The notes under the pieces were generated by a model. It did no database searches and was not told the DNA's origin. It saw nothing but the letters and a program-made list of their open reading frames with translations. A stretch of 10,770 bases of DNA, from assembly GCA_964404035.1 (NCBI GenBank), contig CAYOIT010000156.1:1-10770 (forward strand). Reading direction: 5' to 3'. How positions within the stretch are numbered: the first letter of the stretch is position 1; each line of letters begins with the position of its first letter. The DNA comes from CAMBRF01 sp964404035 (GTDB taxonomy: Bacteria > Verrucomicrobiota > Kiritimatiellia > CAIKKV01 > CAITUY01). Positions 1 to 5,751 of the stretch are shown piece by piece. The position numbers were made by a program, and so were the translations under genes.

Positions 1-563
1 TCGGATTTCTGAACGGATACGCATTCAAGAGCGAGTGGTTCAAGTCTGATGGAATCCGGTTGTGTAGAAATGTTAACGTGGGACATGGTATTCTTGACTG
101 GCGGGATGTCGCTTTCGTCGCTGAGGCCTTAGGCGGTGAGTTCAGTCGGTTTGCTCTTGCTGAAGGTGACATCGTTCTGTCGCTTGACCGTCCAATTATC
201 ACAACGGGGCTGAAGGTGGCGCGTGTCCGCAAACAAGACCTGCCATGCTTGCTTCTCCAGCGAGTGGCGAAGCCTGTACCGAAACATGACCAACTTGATC
301 TGGACTATCTCCTTTTGTGGCTGAAATCACCTCAGTTCATCGATTCCATCGATCCTGGACGAAGCAACGGGGTACCTCACATCTCGACACGTCAAGTGCA
401 GAGCCTTCCTTTCGTTCTCCCCCCTCTCGCCGAGCAGAAGCGCATCGTGGCCAAGGTCAACGAACTCATGGCCCTGTGCGACGATTTGGAGGCCCAGTTG
501 ACCCAGTCGAGGCAGGAGGCAGAAAAGCTGGTGGGGGCGGTGGTGAGGCATTGTGCCGTGTGA
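1..563 (+). CDS. hsdS: Type I restriction-modification specificity subunit, C-terminal part (5' end outside window)
   Basis: The specificity subunit of a type I restriction-modification enzyme recognises the two halves of the target sequence and docks the HsdM and HsdR subunits. The open frame runs in from the window edge (first full codon at base 3), so about 186 residues of the protein are visible. The visible part starts in a target-recognition domain (GFLNGYAFKSEWF, then IRLCRNVNVGHG) and continues through a typical end of that domain (SNGVPHISTRQVQSLPFVLP). It finishes with the conserved LPPLAEQKRIVAKVNELMALCDDL helix and a charged, probably coiled-coil tail that sets the spacing between the half-sites. 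The stop is TGA at 561-563. The TTG/ATG codons near base 60-70 are internal, because the homologous frame continues upstream of them. HsdM and HsdR would be expected upstream, or elsewhere in the locus; they are not seen here. The following genes are of defence type, which fits a restriction island. Confidence 0.93.
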   Translation, partial: GFLNGYAFKSEWFKSDGIRLCRNVNVGHGILDWRDVAFVAEALGGEFSRFALAEGDIVLSLDRPIITTGLKVARVRKQDLPCLLLQRVAKPVPKHDQLDLDYLLLWLKSPQFIDSIDPGRSNGVPHISTRQVQSLPFVLPPLAEQKRIVAKVNELMALCDDLEAQLTQSRQEAEKLVGAVVRHCAV

Positions 564-572
564 CCGCCATTG

Positions 573-620
573 TTCCCATAATGGGAAATACCTGTTGAAT
601 ACTATGTAAGAATATGGGAA
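573..620 (+). promoter_or_regulatory. Candidate HigA operator/promoter upstream of higB
   Basis: Bases 573-587 form a perfect palindrome, TTCCCAT-A-ATGGGAA. A third copy of the arm ATGGGAA lies at 614-620, eight bases before the higB start codon. The sequence CATAAT inside the palindrome (577-582) matches five of six positions of a sigma-70 -10 box, and TACTAT (600-605) is a weaker second -10 candidate; no convincing -35 box is seen for either. HigA antitoxins usually repress their own operon by binding palindromes in this position. Assignment as a HigA site is inference from position and symmetry. Confidence 0.55.
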
Positions 621-627
621 CTTACTC

Positions 628-921
628 ATGAGGGTCATGGCGAAGCGGACGTTAAAGGCGTTCTGGGGACGGTTTCCGGATGCCGAGGATGCGCTGAAGT
701 CATGGTATGGCGAGGCAGAGCAGGCGCAGTGGAAGACCCCGTCGGACATCAAGGCGAAGTACGGAAACGCCAGCATTGTGGCAGGCAACCGGGTGGTATT
801 CAACATCTGCGGCAACAAGTACCGGCTGGTGGCGCACGCCCATTATAACACGGGGTTTCTGTTTATCCGGTTCATCGGTACTCATTCGGAATATGATGCG
901 ATTGATGTGACGGCCGTCTAG
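628..921 (+). CDS. higB: HigB-type toxin, RelE-superfamily mRNA interferase
   Basis: This 97-residue protein belongs to the HigB toxin family (RelE fold), whose characterised members cleave mRNA, usually during translation, and are held inactive by HigA. The family pattern is clear along the whole length: the start MRVMAKRTLKAFW, the central WKTPSDIKAKYGNASIV, then NRVVFNICGNKYRLV and the C-terminal FIRFIGTHSEYDAIDV. The length is normal for the family and no truncation is seen. The ATG at 628 was chosen because family members begin with an MRVIAKRTL-like stretch; the ribosome-binding site is weak (GGGA at 616-619, eight bases before the start). The toxin gene precedes the antitoxin gene, the usual order for higBA, with a 19-nt gap that contains a strong ribosome-binding site for the antitoxin. 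Expression is probably controlled from the palindrome at 573-587. It is a toxin of a chromosomal stabilisation or phage-defence module; the precise biological role cannot be read from sequence. Confidence 0.92.
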   Translation: MRVMAKRTLKAFWGRFPDAEDALKSWYGEAEQAQWKTPSDIKAKYGNASIVAGNRVVFNICGNKYRLVAHAHYNTGFLFIRFIGTHSEYDAIDVTAV

Positions 922-926
922 GCGCC

Positions 927-933
927 AAGGAGA
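927..933 (+). promoter_or_regulatory. Ribosome-binding site of the antitoxin gene
   Basis: AAGGAGA lies seven bases before the ATG at 941, in the short gap after the higB stop. It is much stronger than the site before higB. This would favour antitoxin synthesis over toxin from the shared transcript, as expected for a toxin-antitoxin operon. It also fixes the antitoxin start codon. Confidence 0.75.
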
Positions 934-940
934 AAAACGC

Positions 941-2140
941 ATGAAACCGGCCATTATCAAGAACGAGGAGCAGTATGAAGCGGCGCTCGCGTATGTTGCG
1001 ACGCTGATGGATGCGCCGCCTGGTTCGCCTCAGGAAGCCGAGTTGGAATTGTGGGGTACGTTGGTTGAACTGTACGAAAAGGACGTGCATCCGATTCCTC
1101 TCCCCGATCCGATCGAGGCGATCAAGTTCCGGATGGAGCAGGCGGGGCTTACGCGAAAGGACATGGTTCCGTACCTGGGGAGCCTCAGCAAAGTGTCGGA
1201 AGTACTGTCTGGAAAACGCCCGCTGAGCCTTCCGATGATGCGGCGACTGCACGAGATGCTGGGAATCCCGGCGGCGGTGTTGATGGGTCAGCCTGGCGCC
1301 AGACTCCCCGAACCCGATGCCAAAATCGAGTGGTGTCGTTTCCCTGTGGTAGAGATGCGGAAACGGGGCTGGGTCGAGTCTCGCGGGAGCGCTCAAGCGA
1401 TTCGCGGGCACGCCGAGGAACTTGTGCGCGCTTTTATCTCACCCTTCGACGAAGAGATGGCTCTGCCGATGTGCGCCCGCCAGCATGTACGCGACGGCAA
1501 AGTGATGGACGCGTACGCGTTATGTGCCTGGAAGATTCGGATCATGCATCTGGCCGGGACTCAGAAAATCGGCGTGTACGTGCCGGGCTCGGTCACACAG
1601 GACTTCATTCGCGAGGTGGTGCGCCTGAGTTATCTCACCGACGGTCCGCGCTTGGCGCGCGAGTACCTGGCCAAGAGCGGCATTCACCTCGTCACCGAGC
1701 GTCATCTATCCAAGACCTATCTCGATGGCGCCGCGCTCCTGATGCCGGGTGGGCACCCGCTTGTTGCATTGACGTTGCGGTATGACCGGTTGGATCATTT
1801 CTGGTTCACGCTCGCCCACGAACTGGCTCATGTGGCCCTGCATCTGGATAGTGACAACGAGGCGTTTTTCGACGATCTGGAGGCTGTCGGCTCGTCACAA
1901 CAGGAAACCGACGCCGATCGTATGGCCTCCGAGGCATTGATCCCGCGAACGGCCTGGCAGTCTGCACGTCTGACCCCGGTTTCATCGGTGGATGAGATCA
2001 AGGTATTCGCCAGTGAACTGCGTATTTCCCCGGCGATTCCTGCCGGACGGGTCCGCCATGAAGCCAAGAACCACAGTCTCTTCTGGCAACTGGTCGGCAA
2101 TCATGAAGTTCGCCCGCTGTTTGAGGAGTCTGTGCGCTGA
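941..2140 (+). CDS. higA: HigA-type antitoxin fused to an ImmA/IrrE (M78) zinc peptidase domain
   Basis: This 399-residue protein is probably the antitoxin and autorepressor of the higBA pair. Residues 1-115 match HigA: an N-terminal helical stretch (YEAALAYVATLMDAPPGSP), the conserved PIPLPDPIEAIKFRMEQAGL, and a helix-turn-helix (TRKDMVPYLGSLSKVSEVLSGKRPLSL, about 71-97). Ordinary HigA proteins end near here, at about 100-140 residues. This one continues through a linker containing EWCRFPVVEMRKRGW (130-144) into an ImmA/IrrE-like domain. The zinc-binding HELAH motif is at 293-297 and is followed by LH. A second conserved block, ETDADRMASEALIP (322-335), probably supplies the third zinc ligand through E322. 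ImmA/IrrE peptidases cleave repressors in phage and stress responses, so the fused domain could act on the antitoxin itself or on a partner; that is inference. All catalytic residues look intact. The gene is well spaced behind higB and was probably acquired with the island. Confidence 0.88.
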   Translation: MKPAIIKNEEQYEAALAYVATLMDAPPGSPQEAELELWGTLVELYEKDVHPIPLPDPIEAIKFRMEQAGLTRKDMVPYLGSLSKVSEVLSGKRPLSLPMMRRLHEMLGIPAAVLMGQPGARLPEPDAKIEWCRFPVVEMRKRGWVESRGSAQAIRGHAEELVRAFISPFDEEMALPMCARQHVRDGKVMDAYALCAWKIRIMHLAGTQKIGVYVPGSVTQDFIREVVRLSYLTDGPRLAREYLAKSGIHLVTERHLSKTYLDGAALLMPGGHPLVALTLRYDRLDHFWFTLAHELAHVALHLDSDNEAFFDDLEAVGSSQQETDADRMASEALIPRTAWQSARLTPVSSVDEIKVFASELRISPAIPAGRVRHEAKNHSLFWQLVGNHEVRPLFEESVR

Positions 2141-2166
2141 ATGGTCCGTCCCATAGGTCATGTTCT

Positions 2167-2181
2167 GGAGTCTATGACTCC
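2167..2181. promoter_or_regulatory. Short palindrome before the cysteine-cluster gene
   Basis: GGAGTC-TAT-GACTCC is a perfect 6-bp inverted repeat with a 3-base centre, lying between the higA stop and the next start codon. It could be a dimeric repressor site or a small RNA hairpin. No T-run follows it, so it is not a standard terminator. Functional assignment is weak. Confidence 0.3.
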
Positions 2182-2189
2182 CGCATCGG

Positions 2190-2996
2190 ATGGAGAAGGT
2201 TGTGAAGCCAGAGCGTTTCATCCCCGGAATCTTCAACTACTGCGACTATTGGTGCGACCGATGCCCGTTTACGCAACGCTGCCGCAATTTTGCCATGGGG
2301 AAGCAACTGGAGCGCGAGGCAAAGGGAATCCGGGTGGGCGATGATGCTACGCAGCAGGCGTTCTGGGAGCAACTTGCCGGAAAGCTGCGCGATTCGGCTA
2401 TGACCGGCGCGGGCGAGGGCTGGATGGACAACTCCGCCGACCCGTGCGATAGGGAAATCGATAAGGAGTATACCCAACGCGAAGAGGCGCATCGGAAAGC
2501 CGTTGATGCGCATCCTTTGGTGGGTTTGGCGCACACATATATGCTGAAAGCGACTGATTGGCTCAAGGTGGCTGACGGAGATTTGAAACGGGTAGGGCAG
2601 GACCTGCTTCGGGCTGCCCGCGAATCGGTCATCGGTGATGATTTTGAGGAACAAGCGCTCTCAATCGGGGACATGATAGAGGTCGTTGCCTGGTACCACA
2701 CGCTCATTCCGCCCAAGGTGGGGCGCGCTGTCGGAGGCCTTCTTGAAAGCCAGCAGGACGATGGTGTGTTGTCTGACTATCGGCTCGACGATGCCAATGG
2801 GACCGGCCGAGTCGCTTTGATGGCCATCGAGCGATCTATGGCCGCGTGGCTCAGGTTGCGGGAGATTGTTCCGGAACGCGAAGATGGGATCATCGAGATG
2901 CTGGCTCTGCTCAAGCGGATCGAGTATGGTCTGCATGCAGCTCTGCCGGGCGCGAAAGCCTTTGTTCGGCCGGGATTTGATGAGCTTTCTGAGTAG
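2190..2996 (+). CDS. Conserved protein of unknown function with an N-terminal four-cysteine cluster
   Basis: This 268-residue protein has no function I can name. Its N-terminus carries IFNYCDYWCDRCPFTQRC, a C-x3-C-x2-C-x5-C cluster (C18, C22, C25, C31) that could bind zinc or an iron-sulfur cluster. I recall similar FNYC-x-x-WC-x-RC starts in uncharacterised bacterial proteins, but I cannot confirm the family here. The rest is charged and apparently helical, with no signal peptide or membrane segment. It includes VVAWYHTLIPPKVGRAV (around 163-180), a DDANGTGRVALMAIERSMAAW block (about 198-218) and the C-terminal FVRPGFDELSE. The start is uncertain. ATG 2190 has no clear ribosome-binding site, whereas GTG 2202 has GGAG at 2192-2195 six bases upstream; both keep the cysteine cluster. 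It lies 49 nt after the HigA-peptidase gene on the same strand and 121 nt before the ATPase gene, so it may be co-transcribed with the toxin-antitoxin pair or stand alone in the island. Confidence 0.72.
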   Translation: MEKVVKPERFIPGIFNYCDYWCDRCPFTQRCRNFAMGKQLEREAKGIRVGDDATQQAFWEQLAGKLRDSAMTGAGEGWMDNSADPCDREIDKEYTQREEAHRKAVDAHPLVGLAHTYMLKATDWLKVADGDLKRVGQDLLRAARESVIGDDFEEQALSIGDMIEVVAWYHTLIPPKVGRAVGGLLESQQDDGVLSDYRLDDANGTGRVALMAIERSMAAWLRLREIVPEREDGIIEMLALLKRIEYGLHAALPGAKAFVRPGFDELSE

Positions 2997-3108
2997 ATTC
3001 TGGCGGAGACGGGCGGCAATACTCTGCAGTGCTCAGTGAGCCTCGTAAGTGGTTGTAGCACGTGAGTGACGGGACGCCGATCGTACAGGCGGTCGAGACT
3101 GAACTGAA

Positions 3109-3112
3109 GAGG
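3109..3112 (+). promoter_or_regulatory. Ribosome-binding site that sets the start of the ATPase gene
   Basis: GAGG, within AAGAGG, lies five bases before the ATG at 3118. An in-frame GTG at 3112 overlaps this site and would add only two residues; the spacing argues for ATG 3118 as the true start. Confidence 0.6.
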
Positions 3113-3117
3113 TGTGT

Positions 3118-4449
3118 ATGCTAAAGCGAATCGCCATCAAAGGATACAAGTCGTTGGCCGATGTGGAATTGAACCTCGGCGATTTGTGTGTGCTGTTCGG
3201 GCCGAATGCCGCCGGAAAGAGTAATCTATTGGATGCACTGCAACTGATCGGCAGGTTGGCGTCCTCCCGTACTCTGAACGAAGCCTTTGAGTCCCAATAC
3301 CGGGGCACGCCGCTCGAATCGTTCACCTTCCCGCCGGATGGCATTCCGGGGCTCTTGGCCCGTAACAAGGCGGAGTTCACCATCGAACTGGACGTCGAGT
3401 TGTCGCAAGCGGTCATTACCCGTGTGGAACAGCGGATCCAGGAAATGAAGCGGTCGCATGCCGTGAAGGAAGATGACGCGCCGTATGTCGGCACCAAAAA
3501 AAGCGGACCCATCCGTGAGGGCTATCTGCGCTATCGGTTAGGGGTGGAGATCCTGCCGAAATCGGGCATCTTGCGCGTCACGGACGAGTATCTGACTGCG
3601 CTCAACGAAAAGGGTGAGCCGCGGCCTGGACGCCGGCCATTTCTGGAGCGAGTGAATGACCGGCTGCATCTGCGCATGGAAGGCCAGGCGCATCCCACCT
3701 ATTACGACCTGCACCTCGACCATACGGTGATTTCCAAGCCGCACTATCCTCCGCATTACCCGCATCTCTGTGCTTTGCGCGAGGAACTGGCCAGTTGGTG
3801 TTTCTTCTACTTCGAGCCGCGAGAAAGGATGCGGTTGCCGAATCCCGTGAAAGAAGTGCGTCATATCGGGCTCATGGGCGAAGAACTGGCAGCCTTCCTG
3901 AACACGTTGCGGGCGACTGACGAGAAGCAGTTCAAGGCGCTGGAACGGTCGCTGCGCATGGTCATTCCATCGGTGACAGGCATCGATGTGGCACCCAATA
4001 GCATTGGCGAAGTCGAACTTAAGATCAGGGAAGGGGACATGGCGGTTCCGGCTCGGGTTGTGTCCGAGGGAACACTCAGGGTTCTCGGCTTGCTTTCACT
4101 TCAGGCGGTGCGCGAACCCATGGCGCTGGTCGGGTTCGAAGAGCCCGAAAACGGGGTGCATCCCCGGCGTATCCGACTGATCGCCGAGATTCTCAGGAAT
4201 TTCGTTAAGGCGCGGGAGACGCAGTTGATTGTCACAACCCACTCGCCGTTATTGCCGGATCTGCTTCCGCCCGAAAGCCTCTATGTGTGCCGGCGGCAGG
4301 ACGGGAATACAGAGATAGCGGCCTTTAAGACCTGGGGGCCGCTATCCCAGCGGGAAAGCATCAACGAGGCCTTGGATGATCTTCAGCCGGCCGCGAAATC
4401 GGACCTGCCGGTTTCAGAGCGCATGCTGAGGGGGGATTTCGATGCCTGA
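3118..4449 (+). CDS. OLD/RecF-like AAA family ATPase (ABC-type ATPase fold), probable defence ATPase
   Basis: This 443-residue protein is an ATPase of the SMC/RecF/OLD type. The N-terminus MLKRIAIKGYKSLADVELNLG is the usual first strand and helix, followed by Walker A GPNAAGKS (28-35). Near the C-terminus come the signature-like VVSEGTLRVLGLLSL (about 314-328), Walker B plus catalytic acids in ALVGFEEPENGVHP (336-349, E341/E342), and the switch histidine in IVTTHSPLLPDL (371-382, H375). About 270 residues between Walker A and the signature hold the variable insertion. There is no C-terminal TOPRIM domain as in OLD nucleases; instead the gene overlaps by 8 nt a small TOPRIM-like protein gene, suggesting a split ATPase-effector pair. 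The protein is cytosolic and probably dimerises on ATP and senses DNA, RNA or a phage protein; that is inference from relatives such as OLD, Gabija GajA and PARIS AriA. RloA-type ATPases also lie inside type I restriction loci. It is intact, with no frameshift. Confidence 0.85.
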   Translation: MLKRIAIKGYKSLADVELNLGDLCVLFGPNAAGKSNLLDALQLIGRLASSRTLNEAFESQYRGTPLESFTFPPDGIPGLLARNKAEFTIELDVELSQAVITRVEQRIQEMKRSHAVKEDDAPYVGTKKSGPIREGYLRYRLGVEILPKSGILRVTDEYLTALNEKGEPRPGRRPFLERVNDRLHLRMEGQAHPTYYDLHLDHTVISKPHYPPHYPHLCALREELASWCFFYFEPRERMRLPNPVKEVRHIGLMGEELAAFLNTLRATDEKQFKALERSLRMVIPSVTGIDVAPNSIGEVELKIREGDMAVPARVVSEGTLRVLGLLSLQAVREPMALVGFEEPENGVHPRRIRLIAEILRNFVKARETQLIVTTHSPLLPDLLPPESLYVCRRQDGNTEIAAFKTWGPLSQRESINEALDDLQPAAKSDLPVSERMLRGDFDA

Positions 4450-5029
4450 AGTTCTTCTTTTCGGCGAGGACTTTGGTCATGAAGTCGTGGTCAGGGCACT
4501 CATTGAGCGGGTTGCCAAGGACCGCGGCGGCGTTGCGCGAGTCAAAGTGCGGAGTTCGCGCGGCGGCTATGGCCGCATGCAAGCGGAGTTGGAGTCATTT
4601 GTTCGCGACCTCGTACGCCAGCCGGTGGGCCGCCCCGATCTGCTGGTTCTGGCCACCGATGCCAATTGTGTCGGGAGGCGGAAGCGCGAGGAGCAGCTTG
4701 CCCCAATTCTGAGACCCCTTGAGGGGCTTTTGCCCACGGTGATGGCCATTCCCGATCCCCACATCGAGCGATGGCTCTTGATTGATTCGCAGGCTTTCAA
4801 GGCCGTTCTCGGGCGGGGATGCAATGCGCCGACAACCAAATGCCAGCGCGACCTATACAAGGACTTGTTAGCGAAGGCGGTTTCCGACACTGATGTGCGA
4901 CCGCTCATTGGCGGAATGGAGCATGCCGAGGAGATTGTGAAGGCCATGGACCTTCGCAGGATGCGCCAGACGGAGGAATCGTTGGGCAGACTGATTGACG
5001 ATCTGGAACGGGCCTTCTCGGCGTGGTGA
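4442..5029 (+). CDS. TOPRIM/DUF4276-like protein, probable effector partner of the ATPase
   Basis: This 195-residue protein starts inside the ATPase gene (8-nt overlap) with a strong purine-rich ribosome-binding site at 4428-4437, so the two products are probably made together. The layout resembles TOPRIM-like DUF4276 proteins. There is a first strand and acidic helix, VLLFGEDFGHEVVVRALIERV (4-24, E9/D10); an aspartate after a hydrophobic strand, PDLLVLATDAN (65-75, D73); and PDPHIERWLLID (105-116, E109), similar to the family's IExWLLAD motif. TOPRIM folds use such acids to hold metal for nucleic-acid cleavage. The spacing and motifs fit, but the usual DxD is only TDAN here, so catalytic activity is not certain. 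The C-terminal third (RRMRQTEESLGRLIDDLERAF) is helical. The pairing with an OLD-like ATPase parallels PARIS (AriA/AriB) and RloA/RloB, but neither protein can be assigned to those families by eye. Family call moderate, partnership strong. Confidence 0.68.
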   Translation: MPEVLLFGEDFGHEVVVRALIERVAKDRGGVARVKVRSSRGGYGRMQAELESFVRDLVRQPVGRPDLLVLATDANCVGRRKREEQLAPILRPLEGLLPTVMAIPDPHIERWLLIDSQAFKAVLGRGCNAPTTKCQRDLYKDLLAKAVSDTDVRPLIGGMEHAEEIVKAMDLRRMRQTEESLGRLIDDLERAFSAW

Positions 5030-5043
5030 TGGATGAGCAGACG

Positions 5044-5076
5044 GGACGTGCGGGTTATCGCCCGCTGTACACGTCC
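5044..5076. repeat. Hairpin-forming inverted repeat just after the ATPase/TOPRIM-like operon
   Basis: GGACGTG (5044-5050) pairs with CACGTCC (5070-5076). An inner GCGGG (5050-5054) can pair with CCCGC (5061-5065), leaving a small bulge on one side. It starts 14 bases after the stop at 5029. There is no T-run, so it is at most a weak or Rho-assisted terminator or an RNA 3' stabiliser. Confidence 0.35.
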
Positions 5077-5083
5077 ACCATAG

Positions 5084-5168
5084 CGTGGCACGGGTTTCCA
5101 ACCCGTTGCCCCGGCCACCGGGCAAGCGCCGGAAGAGAAGAGGCTACGGGTTGGAAACCCGTGCCACG
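5084..5168. repeat. 85-bp intergenic element with perfect 23-nt inverted arms
   Basis: The left arm (5084-5106, beginning CGTGGCACGGGTTTCC) and the right arm (5146-5168, ending GGAAACCCGTGCCACG) are exact reverse complements over 23 bases. The arms enclose 39 bases, within which TTGCCC (5106-5111) can pair with GGGCAA (5120-5125). No flanking target duplication is obvious. Shadow translations give TGFQPVA and TGWKPVP, strings that I associate with false short ORFs made by dispersed repeats in some environmental bacterial genomes. It is probably a REP/MITE-like dispersed repeat; single-copy status cannot be judged from one window. Confidence 0.75.
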
Positions 5169-5219
5169 TCGGGAAAGACCGCGTGTGGAGTGAGCGTACT
5201 GGTGATTGGCCAGCGGCAT

Positions 5220-5243
5220 CGGCGGGCAGCGTAGTGCCCGCCG
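5220..5243. terminator. GC-rich hairpin between convergent operons, possible terminator
   Basis: CGGCGGGCA (5220-5228) and TGCCCGCCG (5235-5243) form a perfect 9-bp stem with a 6-base loop. It lies 17 bases beyond the stop of the last gene of the - strand operon. No T-run follows on either strand, so it is not a canonical intrinsic terminator, but its position suits a transcription barrier or mRNA 3' end protector. Confidence 0.4.
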
Positions 5244-5259
5244 TACTGCGAAAAGGCCC

Positions 5260-5751
5260 CTAACTCGTTTCGAGCGGCGGCTCGAGTTCGAGTTTCCTGC
5301 AGGTGTTGGCGACATGGCTGCCGTGCCAGAAGATGGTGCCGCAGTGCGGACACCTGAAGAAACGCTCCTGACGGATCAGGACATTCGGATGAACCTGCCC
5401 TTTCGCGGCTTCCTTATCGGGCAGTGAGACCAGCGCTTCATTGCAGCGGATACAGCGGCTGAACAAGGCGGATCGGGTATCCAGATGAAGGTCTTGAACC
5501 AGTGTCTTGAACTGGATGGCGGGGTCGGGGTGGGTCAAAAGGATCATCCGACGAACCGGCGGATATTGGTTGGTGATGTGGAGATTCCGGGTTACGAAAA
5601 TGCGTCCTGTGGCATTGGCGCGAAGGATCAACTCGTGGGTGCGAAGCCCCAGGTCCCAATCAGCATCATACCCGATGATGCGCAGGTATTTTCCCAGCCG
5701 GATGACCATGTGGTCCATCATGAACCGTGGCCTGGGGTCGAACGCGTCCAT
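5260..5751 (-). CDS. Mut7-C (PIN-like) RNase domain protein with C-terminal zinc ribbon
   Basis: This 163-residue protein matches the Mut7-C family, a PIN-like putative RNase fused to a zinc ribbon. The first part holds FMMDHMVIRLGKYLRIIGYDADW (10-32) with the conserved D13, then THELILRANATGRIFVTRN (38-56). The ribbon comprises SRCIRCNEAL (98-107) and FFRCPHCGTIFWHGSH (131-146), with C100, C103, C134 and C137. The family normally has TRD where this protein has TRN (N56), which may remove one metal-binding acid. The open frame extends upstream to 5895, but that extension lies wholly inside the preceding glycosyltransferase gene and has no family similarity. The ATG at 5751 overlaps the glycosyltransferase stop by one base (TAATG), which points to translational coupling. 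Family members are about 150-160 residues, agreeing with this start. The substrate is unknown, and the link to the glycan genes is only positional. Confidence 0.86.
   Translation of the reverse strand: MDAFDPRPRFMMDHMVIRLGKYLRIIGYDADWDLGLRTHELILRANATGRIFVTRNLHITNQYPPVRRMILLTHPDPAIQFKTLVQDLHLDTRSALFSRCIRCNEALVSLPDKEAAKGQVHPNVLIRQERFFRCPHCGTIFWHGSHVANTCRKLELEPPLETS

Noticed and set aside
327..818. 163-codon - strand open frame over hsdS and higB
   Set aside because: It is antisense to two clear genes and shows no recognisable domain; it is a shadow frame.
872..1411. 179-codon - strand open frame antisense to the HigA gene
   Set aside because: The translation is low-complexity and rich in His and Arg, as expected from the reverse of a GC-rich gene, and it overlaps well-supported coding sequence.
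3112..3117. GTG at 3112 as start of the ATPase gene
   Set aside because: It overlaps the ribosome-binding site that is correctly spaced for ATG 3118, and adds only two residues.
3033..3512. 159-codon - strand open frame antisense to the ATPase gene start
   Set aside because: It covers the Walker A region of the ATPase in reverse, is Ser-rich and has no motif.
5055..5353. Two - strand open frames of 69-86 codons over the intergenic repeat
   Set aside because: They are read through the inverted-repeat element and into the end of the Mut7-C gene in another frame. They lack any family motif and contain the repeat-derived strings TGFQPV and VGNPCH; they are almost certainly not genes.
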